Source of the DNA: Leptospira licerasiae serovar Varillal str. VAR 010
GTDB lineage: Bacteria; Spirochaetota; Leptospiria; Leptospirales; Leptospiraceae
Direction of reading: 5' to 3'
DNA: 64,000 nt
Assembly (NCBI RefSeq): GCF_000244755.1
Contig: NZ_AHOO02000011.1
Coordinates: 338,001-402,000, forward strand
In this document: one piece after another, positions 57,833 through 64,000 of the stretch
How the letters are laid out: every line of letters begins with the position of its first letter
How positions within the stretch are numbered: position 1 is the stretch's first letter
Translations under genes and position numbers: made by a program
Notes under the pieces: model-generated
Seen by the model: the letters and a program-made list of their open reading frames with translations, nothing else
Database searches by the model: none
What the model was told of the DNA's origin: nothing

Positions 57833-58372
57833 ATGCAGTTATCAAAACAATATAATGTTCTTAAAAGGACTGGAGTAGCTCTTCTTTATAAGGGACCTTT
57901 TTCTGAGACTACCATTTCCTCCTTAAACGATCTTCTAAAAGAAAAATTGGAAGGAGAAAAGAAAAAGAACCGTATCCTCACAGTATTTGTGGAAATGGCC
58001 CAGAATGTTGCCCATTACTCGATAGAAAGAGACGAAAAAAGCGGGATAGGCATTTTAGTTTTAAGAAGAAAGGCGCATAACTGGGAATTGAATTGTGGGA
58101 ACGCGATCACTCCCGAACAAGCTGCATTCTTAAAAGGTAAATTAGAAGAAACTAAAAAACTTTCCCAAGAAGAACTCAAACAAAGATACAATGAACAGAT
58201 CCGTTCCGACAGGCCGGAAAAAAGTAAAGGTGCCGGTTTAGGTTTTTTTGAAATAGCAAGGAAATCGGATTTGCCTTTGGTGTATCAATTAGAGGAGGCG
58301 GATAACGGGGATCTATTCTTCCGATTGACCGCCCGATTTCTGTTAGAAGGGGCTTATTCTTCCGGCTTATGA
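57833..58372 (+). CDS. SiaB-like (DUF6272) HATPase-fold protein
   Basis: Protein of 179 residues of the SiaB/DUF6272 family, an ATP-binding fold related to histidine kinases and anti-sigma kinases. ATP-binding boxes are VFVEMAQNVAHYSIE (N-box, Glu54 and Asn58) and SKGAGLGFFEIARKS (G-box, about 131-145), separated by ELNCGNAI. In Pseudomonas SiaB phosphorylates the partner SiaC, and SiaA (a PP2C) reverses this. The ATG follows a good GAGGGG; the upstream KAS gene ends seven bases before. No SiaC-like or STAS gene is nearby. The PP2C gene opposite converges here. Confidence 0.82.
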   Translation: MQLSKQYNVLKRTGVALLYKGPFSETTISSLNDLLKEKLEGEKKKNRILTVFVEMAQNVAHYSIERDEKSGIGILVLRRKAHNWELNCGNAITPEQAAFLKGKLEETKKLSQEELKQRYNEQIRSDRPEKSKGAGLGFFEIARKSDLPLVYQLEEADNGDLFFRLTARFLLEGAYSSGL

Positions 58373-58408
58373 TATTCGGCGGAAAAGGTAACCGCTACGA
58401 TTCATCAT

Positions 58409-59173
58409 TCAAACCGAATCTATCCGTATGATGACAATCGTATGATTGTCTCTAGTAAGTCGTAAATTCGCTTCTTCGGAAAGTATTCTACAGGTTTCTC
58501 TTAGGTCCTCATGTTCTCTCAGGATCTTTTCTATCTGGTCAATGTTCAGGACCTCAGTGAGACCATCCGTGCAGATCAGTATAAAATCTCCCGGCGACAA
58601 TTTTCCGGAATAGTCGAATGTATCCACTTCAATACTTTTTGTTCCGCCGCCGATACAACTGGTCAAAAGATTTCTGCCGTAACTGGACCCCAGTTCTTCG
58701 CCGATATTATGGTCTACCGTTACTTTGCTTAGCCCGTTCTTTGTAAAATGATAAAGACGGCTATCCCCTACGTTGAAGATCCAGGACTTTCTTCTTCCCA
58801 AAAGACAACCGACTAAAGTGGTTCCCATCTTGGGTTTTCCTATGGATTCTCCGTATGCGTTTACTTCGTTGTTAATTTTGCGGATCAGGTTTTTCCAACC
58901 GGAGGAAGGTAATTCTTCGATGGGGCGGATCGCTTTCTCCATCCAAGCAAGTTTTTCTAACGCGACCCTGCTTGCGATCTCTCCGGCCTCATGCCCGCCT
59001 AAGCCGTCCGCTAACGCGAATAGTCCGGAAGATTCTTCCGTGTCTAATATACGGACTGTTTCCGATTCACCATGAGTTTGGCCGCATACCAAACTATCTG
59101 CGGCTAAAAAAGAATCCTCGTTATGAGAACGAAAGTTTCCTTTGTCCGTGATTGCATAATACCGGAGTTTCAT
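58409..59173 (-). CDS. PP2C-type Ser/Thr protein phosphatase
   Basis: Metal-dependent phosphatase (254 residues) in the PrpC/Stp class. Visible metal residues are in NEDSFLAADS, ALADGLGGHEAGE (Asp-Gly), FILICTDGLTEVLN (Asp) and LTRDNHTIVIIRI (Asp-Asn). The start at RYYAITDKGNFRSHNED is typical. It has no membrane segment or receptor domain, so it acts in the cytoplasm on phosphoproteins. It is convergent with the SiaB-like gene; the two might act on the same phosphoprotein, but this is conjecture. Confidence 0.92.
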   Translation of the reverse strand: MKLRYYAITDKGNFRSHNEDSFLAADSLVCGQTHGESETVRILDTEESSGLFALADGLGGHEAGEIASRVALEKLAWMEKAIRPIEELPSSGWKNLIRKINNEVNAYGESIGKPKMGTTLVGCLLGRRKSWIFNVGDSRLYHFTKNGLSKVTVDHNIGEELGSSYGRNLLTSCIGGGTKSIEVDTFDYSGKLSPGDFILICTDGLTEVLNIDQIEKILREHEDLRETCRILSEEANLRLTRDNHTIVIIRIDSV

Positions 59174-59269
59174 ATTTTTTTTGACCGGAAAATCCGCTTA
59201 GAATTCTCGAAACGGAATTACGCAATTTTGACTCATCCAAACTTTCCTACAAGAAAAAAGATTACGTTT

Positions 59270-60031
59270 TTATTTAGCAGTATAGCCGCCGTCTACGGGA
59301 AGCGCCACGCCTGTGATAAAAGAAGCTTCCTCAGAACATAACCAAACCGCCGCTTTTGCCACTTCACTCGGTTCGGAAAGTCGATTGACCGGATGCAATC
59401 TGGTGATTTTTTTCTCGGCCTCCCTTGGATCAGACGAAGAATGGAACAGGCCTTCTAACATTTCCGTTCGAATAAATCCCGGACAAACCGCGTTCACTCT
59501 GATCTTTTTTTCAGCATATTCTAATGCTGCGGATTTTGTTAGTCCAACTACTCCATGTTTTGCTGCAGAATATGGAGCCACTTTCCAATCTGCGCCGACT
59601 AACCCTGCGATAGAGGAAACATTTACGATAGACCCACCTCCTCTTTTTAAGAGAAGTTCTATTTCATGTTTCATACAGAGCCAGGTTCCTTTTAGATCTA
59701 CTGCGATCACTTTGTCCCAAACTTTCTCGGGATATTGATGTAGATCAATCGCAAGTCCTCCAACTGCAGCGTTATTCACTGCGTAGTCGAGTCCCCCGAA
59801 TTCAGACTCCGCTCTTTGCACCAATTCTTTTACTTGGGAATCATCGGAGACATCGCAACGAAAGAATTTTACCTTTCCACCCAGTTTGGAAATTTCTTCC
59901 GCAGTTTTTTGTCCTTCTTCTTCTCTTCTTCCGCAGAATATAACCTTTGCACCTCTGGAAACGAATTCCAGTACGATCGCTTTTCCGATCCCTGCGTTCC
60001 CGCCTGTTACTAATGCGACCTTATCTTTCAT
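59270..60031 (-). CDS. Short-chain dehydrogenase/reductase (FabG-like)
   Basis: NAD(P)-dependent oxidoreductase of the classical SDR family, 253 residues. The cofactor site is VALVTGGNAGIGKAIVLEF, with DYAVNNAAVGG (NNAG-like), Ser in VNVSSIAGLVG, and the catalytic YSAAKHGVVGLTK (YxxxK). A C-terminal FITGVALPVDGGYT is usual. CGRREEEGQ after the second strand suggests NADPH. It overlaps the preceding hotdog-S23 gene by four bases and forms an operon with two thioesterases, so it may reduce a ketoacyl-CoA/ACP in the same pathway. Confidence 0.93.
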   Translation of the reverse strand: MKDKVALVTGGNAGIGKAIVLEFVSRGAKVIFCGRREEEGQKTAEEISKLGGKVKFFRCDVSDDSQVKELVQRAESEFGGLDYAVNNAAVGGLAIDLHQYPEKVWDKVIAVDLKGTWLCMKHEIELLLKRGGGSIVNVSSIAGLVGADWKVAPYSAAKHGVVGLTKSAALEYAEKKIRVNAVCPGFIRTEMLEGLFHSSSDPREAEKKITRLHPVNRLSEPSEVAKAAVWLCSEEASFITGVALPVDGGYTAK

Positions 60032-60906
60032 CGGATCTTTCTAGTTTCTCCGGTCCTAACTTTATTCAGATATTTTTTGAGATGAGAATTAATTGTCTGA
60101 AGATCTTCCAACTCTTGGGAAGGGTCCACTTTTCCAAGATCCGCTACTAAGATCAAAAGATATCTTAACTCTTCCAAATGCACTTTTGCTCTTAGTATAT
60201 TTTTTACTTTTTCGGCGCGTATCCTTGTTCCCCAAGCCCCCGCAATCCTAACAGGTAATAAAGAGGAAATAGATCTGATATGTTCCAAAAGACTTGGCTC
60301 TACTTTTCCTTTCCAACTCTCACAAAGTTCGTATAAATGAAGAAGGAAAACATGTGATAGATTCCACACTTCCAGTTTACGAAATCCGAATACGAATCCA
60401 TCCGGACCAACAGCACTCGAGATCTCTTTTCCGATCTCAGGACTTTGCATCTTGATGTATTTGCCTGCGTCGAATTTATTTTTAAATTCAGAAGGCACAG
60501 GAACTACTTTCCTTTGTTTATAATCAAAGAATAAGACCCTAATCTTCACGACGGAGACCTTCTCCGCTCGATTCTTTTTAGAAAGCCTAAAATACAGATC
60601 GAAAGACTTCTCCCCGAAATTATCCAAAGAAACGTCTATAATCACTTTATCTTTATATAATAATTCTCCCTGGTATTGAATGGAAGCATTCGCGAATATG
60701 ATACTATTTCCATGTATGTCGGTGACTGAATAACCCAGATATTGGAAGAATTGAAGATGAGCTTCCATTACAAGATCGAGTATACTTGCAAAAGAAACAT
60801 GTATGTCCAAACTAAGATCGATCTTACGGATCGGTATTTCCGTCGAAAAATAATATTCCGATGGGAACTCAGCTTCTGACTGAGGATTCTGCGCCATGGA
60901 ATTCAT
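60028..60906 (-). CDS. Hotdog thioesterase fused to S23-like four-helix-bundle domain
   Basis: A 292-residue protein in two parts. Residues about 15-145 resemble an acyl-CoA thioesterase hotdog (FSTEIPIRKIDLSLDIHVSFASILDLVMEAH... to RVLFFDYKQRKVVPVPSEFKNKF), a paralogue of the adjacent 60903-61343 protein. Residues 172-285 show the pattern of the four-helix-bundle family (S23/IVS proteins, TIGR02436): GFRKLEVWNLSHVFLLHLYELCE, then LLPVRIAGAWGTRIRAEKVK and AKVHLEELRYLLILVADLGKV. Both neighbours overlap by four bases. I have not seen this fusion described; no function is assigned to the second domain. Confidence 0.82.
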   Translation of the reverse strand: MNSMAQNPQSEAEFPSEYYFSTEIPIRKIDLSLDIHVSFASILDLVMEAHLQFFQYLGYSVTDIHGNSIIFANASIQYQGELLYKDKVIIDVSLDNFGEKSFDLYFRLSKKNRAEKVSVVKIRVLFFDYKQRKVVPVPSEFKNKFDAGKYIKMQSPEIGKEISSAVGPDGFVFGFRKLEVWNLSHVFLLHLYELCESWKGKVEPSLLEHIRSISSLLPVRIAGAWGTRIRAEKVKNILRAKVHLEELRYLLILVADLGKVDPSQELEDLQTINSHLKKYLNKVRTGETRKIR

Positions 60907-61343
60907 ACTTCGAATTTCGCCCTAAATGCGGAGGGGATCTCTAAGGTCTTTTTAGAAACATAGTCGAAGAATACTAGAGAAATTTTCGCAAGCCCTACTT
61001 CTTCTTTGGAAACTTTTTGAGAGGCGGAAACATGTAACTCGCAGGACTTCTTTCCTAAATTAAAAATTCCTGCGGAAAATTCCAAAACGTCCCCTGCCTT
61101 CGCTTCGGATCTATATTCCACTTCCATTTTAGGAATAATGATATTTGCTCCCGCAATATTTGCCTTGGACCAAGAATTCGATTCTAAGAATGCATCGAAT
61201 ACTTCGTTTACGAGAGGGATAAATGTTTCGTATGTTAGATGAGAAACATAAAGTCCACCCACCACAGTTGCGCTTCTAGTATCCGATCTGCGGACAACTA
61301 GTTCTGTCTTGAATGTAAAAGACTCTTTGGTGGCTTCCGACAT
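60903..61343 (-). CDS. Acyl-CoA thioesterase, hotdog fold (4HBT)
   Basis: Single-domain hotdog protein of 146 residues. Typical features are the first strand FKTELVVRRSDTRSATVVGGLYVSHLTYETFIPLVNEVFDAFLES and the late strands SCELHVSASQKVSKEEVGLAKISLVFFDYVSKKTLEIPSAFRAKFEV. It has the beta-strand/hotdog-helix arrangement of 4-hydroxybenzoyl-CoA thioesterase-like enzymes, though the catalytic Asp is not obvious. Its tail FFDY..KKTLEIPSAFRAKF matches the fusion protein next to it, so the two arose by tandem duplication. It overlaps that gene by four bases. Confidence 0.85.
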   Translation of the reverse strand: MSEATKESFTFKTELVVRRSDTRSATVVGGLYVSHLTYETFIPLVNEVFDAFLESNSWSKANIAGANIIIPKMEVEYRSEAKAGDVLEFSAGIFNLGKKSCELHVSASQKVSKEEVGLAKISLVFFDYVSKKTLEIPSAFRAKFEV

Positions 61344-61637
61344 TTTAGCTTCTCTTTTCGAAGGGTTCCATCCTAGTATCGGAGCCTGGAAATCCGATCT
61401 TAAAGGCCGGGTCTATCGTATCACCGAGATTGAAGGGAAGATCTGAAATTTTTTATACCGGAGTCTGGCAAAAAAGAGAGGCCTAATCCATCCGACTTAG
61501 TAAACACTCGCATTAAACGATGTTAGTCTTTATATGCGAAATGTCATGGGATTTAAACTCACGATTTGACAGTATTTTCGCGTTGATTTCGTATGAATTC
61601 GGCCTTTTTTCCGTCAAAAATTTAACCTTTGGTGAAA
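61344..61637. other. Intergenic region between divergent thioesterase and CoA-transferase genes
   Basis: About 290 bases with no credible gene. A TTGACA at 61566-61571 and a TATGAA at 61592-61597 (spacer 20) could be a weak promoter for the CoA transferase gene; the spacing is long. No palindrome or terminator stands out. Confidence 0.35.
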
Positions 61638-63485
61638 ATGCCTTTTGTCCGGGCTTTTCTACAAAATAAACGAATGCCACAAGAATCGAAACATCTAACT
61701 ACTAAGATTCTTTCCGATCCTGATTCCCTTGTACGGGAATTTGTCAAGCCCGGTATGTACTTACACTTGGCCACTACCATGTCTAGGCCAAACGCACTTA
61801 TCTATTCTCTCTCCAGAGTTTTTGAAGGAACGGATCCTGAGTTCACCATCAGCGTCGCTGGTATTCATTCCAGCGCTCATTGTTTAGCTCTTTCCGGCAT
61901 CGTAAAAAAGATGATCACAGGTTTTGCGGGAGATAATTATCCTAAGCCTAGTCCAAACAGTTTGTATAAAGACTTGATGAGAGGAAAACCTTTCGAGTTG
62001 GAACTTTGGTCCCTTCTCACTCTGGTACAAAGATTAATGGCGGGAGCCATGAAACTTCCCGGTTTTGTTTCCAACTCTTTGGTAGGATCCGACCTAATTA
62101 CGGACAAGTTAGGTAAGACTGCATTCTTATATCATAAACCTACCGAAGGAAATCCTTACGGAGAAGCTGCAAGTCCTCATCTAGATTCGGAAAGCAGAGG
62201 GACCAAAGAAAAAGACATGGTAGTACTTCTTCCTCTCTGCCCGGACATCACATTGGTCCATGGAGTAGTGGCGGACGAAGACGGAAACATTGTACTTTCT
62301 CAACCGGGAGGGGAAGGAGCCTGGGGCGCGCTTGCAGCCACAAAAGGTGTGATCGCTACCGTGGAAAAGATCGTACCAAGAGGAACAGTTCCTCCCGAAC
62401 TAGTACATATACCTAGTTCAAAAGTTTTAGGGATAGCTCCGGCAAGATTTGGAGCTCATCCTCAATCATTAAGAGTGCAGGATTTTCCGGAGATCCCTGC
62501 TTTCGAAGGTGTGGAATCTTATTTGGATGATTACGAATTCCAAATGGAGGCCAATAAGGCGGTAAGCATTCCCGCTAAGGCAGAAAAATGGTATAAAGAA
62601 AATGTAATGTTGTCCGGGGGTCACGAAGAATATCTGGACCTGATAGGAGAAGTTAGGCTTAGACGTTTGAAGATGACTCCTCCGGAACATTCTCTCTCTT
62701 CTCCCGAAAATCCTAAAACGGTAAACGATTCGGAACAGATGATCATTCTTGCCGCAAGAGCGATCATAGAGAAGGTCAAGACGAAAGGATACAAAACAAT
62801 TCTCGCGGGGATCGGAGCCGCACATATGGCTGCTTGGACAGCGGCCAAACTTCTGGAAAAAGAAGGGATCCATATCAATATCGTCGCAGAACTTGGGTTT
62901 TACGGAATGAAACCTTTTGCCGGTGATGTTTTTCTTTTCAGCCAACTTCATACCGAGCATTGTTCCATGTTGTCCGATATCGTGAGCATATTAGGAACGA
63001 TCGTACCGGATGATTGTTTGGGAGTGATCGGCGCTGCGGAAGTAGACTGGTTTGGAAATATAAACTCAGTATTAGATGGAAAAGGAAACTTCTTAGTAGG
63101 TTCGGGAGGAGCGAACGATATCGTATCCACTGCGGACACAATCGTAGTAGCTAAGGCAAACCGTTTTAGATTTGTGAGAAAAGTAAAACATATCACTTCT
63201 CCCGGAGACAGAGTGGTAGAAGCAGTTTGTCAATTCGGTAGATTCCAAAGGGCTTCTTTTTCGGACCATCCTTTCGAATTGAGTTCCTGGCTTGCACCCG
63301 CATCCGACGAGGAGATGGAATCGGAAGAAGCCGTTCTAAGATACACACTTTGGCTCCCTCCTGACGAGGAACTTCCGATCACTCAAGAACCAGCAGTCAA
63401 TTCCGACGAATTGACTGCTCTTAGAGAGTTGGATCCGGAAAGAATTTATACAGAACAGTTTATGGTGTATACCCGTTTGCCTTAA
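61638..63485 (+). CDS. Fused two-domain CoA transferase (glutaconate/acetoacetate type)
   Basis: Family I CoA transferase with alpha and beta domains in a single chain of about 615 residues. The N-terminal half holds SGIVKKMITGFAGDNYPKP and LVGSDLITDKLGK; the C-terminal half holds the probable catalytic Glu in VAELGFYGMKP and the conserved GSGGANDIVSTAD. Organisation is like glutaconate CoA-transferase subunits fused. The frame opens at TTG 61629, with GTG at 61632, ATG at 61638 and ATG at 61674; I use the first ATG, although the second is possible, as no Shine-Dalgarno decides. Likely acyl-CoA substrate unknown. A KAS III gene follows by 72 bases. Confidence 0.82.
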   Translation: MPFVRAFLQNKRMPQESKHLTTKILSDPDSLVREFVKPGMYLHLATTMSRPNALIYSLSRVFEGTDPEFTISVAGIHSSAHCLALSGIVKKMITGFAGDNYPKPSPNSLYKDLMRGKPFELELWSLLTLVQRLMAGAMKLPGFVSNSLVGSDLITDKLGKTAFLYHKPTEGNPYGEAASPHLDSESRGTKEKDMVVLLPLCPDITLVHGVVADEDGNIVLSQPGGEGAWGALAATKGVIATVEKIVPRGTVPPELVHIPSSKVLGIAPARFGAHPQSLRVQDFPEIPAFEGVESYLDDYEFQMEANKAVSIPAKAEKWYKENVMLSGGHEEYLDLIGEVRLRRLKMTPPEHSLSSPENPKTVNDSEQMIILAARAIIEKVKTKGYKTILAGIGAAHMAAWTAAKLLEKEGIHINIVAELGFYGMKPFAGDVFLFSQLHTEHCSMLSDIVSILGTIVPDDCLGVIGAAEVDWFGNINSVLDGKGNFLVGSGGANDIVSTADTIVVAKANRFRFVRKVKHITSPGDRVVEAVCQFGRFQRASFSDHPFELSSWLAPASDEEMESEEAVLRYTLWLPPDEELPITQEPAVNSDELTALRELDPERIYTEQFMVYTRLP

Positions 63486-63557
63486 GTATGATAAAGATGA
63501 AGCAAAAGATTGGAATTATGACTGGAAATTTATTATGGACCAAAGGAGTATTGATCC

Positions 63558-64000
63558 ATGGCGAATTCTAAAAACCTAGTTTCGAACGGGGTGGCGATTA
63601 CTGGGATCGGACATTATCTCCCGGAAAGGATCGTCACTAACGATGAAATTCGCCCTAGATTAAAATATCCTGAAATGCATCCCGCCGAAAAAGCAGTCAT
63701 CGGCAACATAGGTGTAACGGAAAGAAGAAGGGCAAACGAAAAAGAGACCGCCCAGTTCATGGCTGCAGAAACCTCCAAAATGATCCTAAAAGACGCGGGA
63801 AAAAAACCGGAGGATGTGGACTTATTCATTCTGGCCAACTGGACGGATCGCCTTTATTTGCCGGATCTGGCTCCTCAGGCTTCCAAACTTGCAGGAACTT
63901 CCAACGCATTAGCATTCGATATTTCTACCGCTTGCACTGGATTCGTTCACGGTGTTCAAATGGGATCAGCATTCTTAAGTAGTGGTAAATTTAAGAACGC
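63558..64000 (+). CDS. 3-Oxoacyl-ACP synthase III (KAS III/FabH-like), 3' end outside window
   Basis: Thiolase-fold condensing enzyme, incomplete at the right edge (147 residues seen). It starts MANSKNLVSNGVAITGIGHYLPERIVTN, with ATG at 63558 behind AAAGGAG. Conserved are IGVTERRRANEKETAQFMAAETSKMILKDAG and the active Cys segment DISTACTGFVHGVQMGSAFL. The His and Asn residues of the triad lie outside the window. FabH, OleA-like or other KAS III members cannot be separated on this part. It is 72 bases after the CoA transferase gene on the same strand, so it may use a CoA thioester from it. Confidence 0.9.
   Translation, partial: MANSKNLVSNGVAITGIGHYLPERIVTNDEIRPRLKYPEMHPAEKAVIGNIGVTERRRANEKETAQFMAAETSKMILKDAGKKPEDVDLFILANWTDRLYLPDLAPQASKLAGTSNALAFDISTACTGFVHGVQMGSAFLSSGKFKN

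Overview
The window reads as chromosome from a Leptospira species. Indicators are gene content and order, moderate G+C, many exported proteins with relaxed spirochaete-type lipoboxes (LITC, LTAC, LIQC, FDCAS), GGAG/GAGGG ribosome binding sites and frequent TTG starts. The fairly high G+C suggests an intermediate (P2-like) rather than a classical pathogenic species, but this is inference. Coding density is about 90 percent. I found no rRNA, tRNA, CRISPR array, insertion sequence or prophage.

1-9.4 kb is core housekeeping: typA (cut by the left edge), a pirin, then a long plus-strand run rplU-prp-rpmA-terminator-obg-proB-proA-nadD-yqeK-LCP protein-rsfS, mostly coupled by 4-base overlaps. 9.4-19.5 kb holds a DUF255 thioredoxin protein, a TolC channel, a dihaem cytochrome c peroxidase, an NDH-like oxidoreductase coupled to a SigJ-type sigma factor, a lipoprotein hydrolase, a Crp-type regulator and an acyl-CoA dehydrogenase. 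19.7-29.5 kb is more accessory: TetR plus flavin monooxygenase, small membrane proteins, lipoprotein enzymes, a CoA transferase, an AraC regulator, and most of the palindromes and dispersed repeats of the window.

29.5-34 kb carries ElyC-like protein, ccmE, ccmF, an unusual ccmH and a zinc-ribbon protein, a cytochrome c maturation operon whose CcmE has Cys in place of the haem-binding His. 34-39.5 kb has hisE, a thioredoxin-TPR protein and a surface polysaccharide export block (ugd, wzt, wzm) joined to radC. 39.8-46.1 kb has a pair of probable outer-membrane proteins and pssA-tsaD-ctp-lipoprotein-lexA. 46.2-49.5 kb has a Phd/VapC-type toxin-antitoxin pair facing a TolC/HlyD efflux pair without an RND pump. 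49.6-55.8 kb has a lipoprotein, a TPR protein with an Mrr-like nuclease-fold tail, and an ABC-ROK-HIT-flippase operon. 56.5-64 kb is rich in acyl-thioester enzymes: a KAS II with a SiaB-like kinase, a PP2C phosphatase, SDR, two hotdog thioesterases (one fused to an S23-type four-helix domain), a CoA transferase and a KAS III cut by the right edge.

The most unusual items are the hotdog-S23 fusion, the TPR-Mrr-like membrane protein, the Cys-type CcmE with a Cys-rich CcmH, Prp next to an L27 without a cleavable extension, and a 36-bp repeat that supplies the stop codon of the sigma factor gene.
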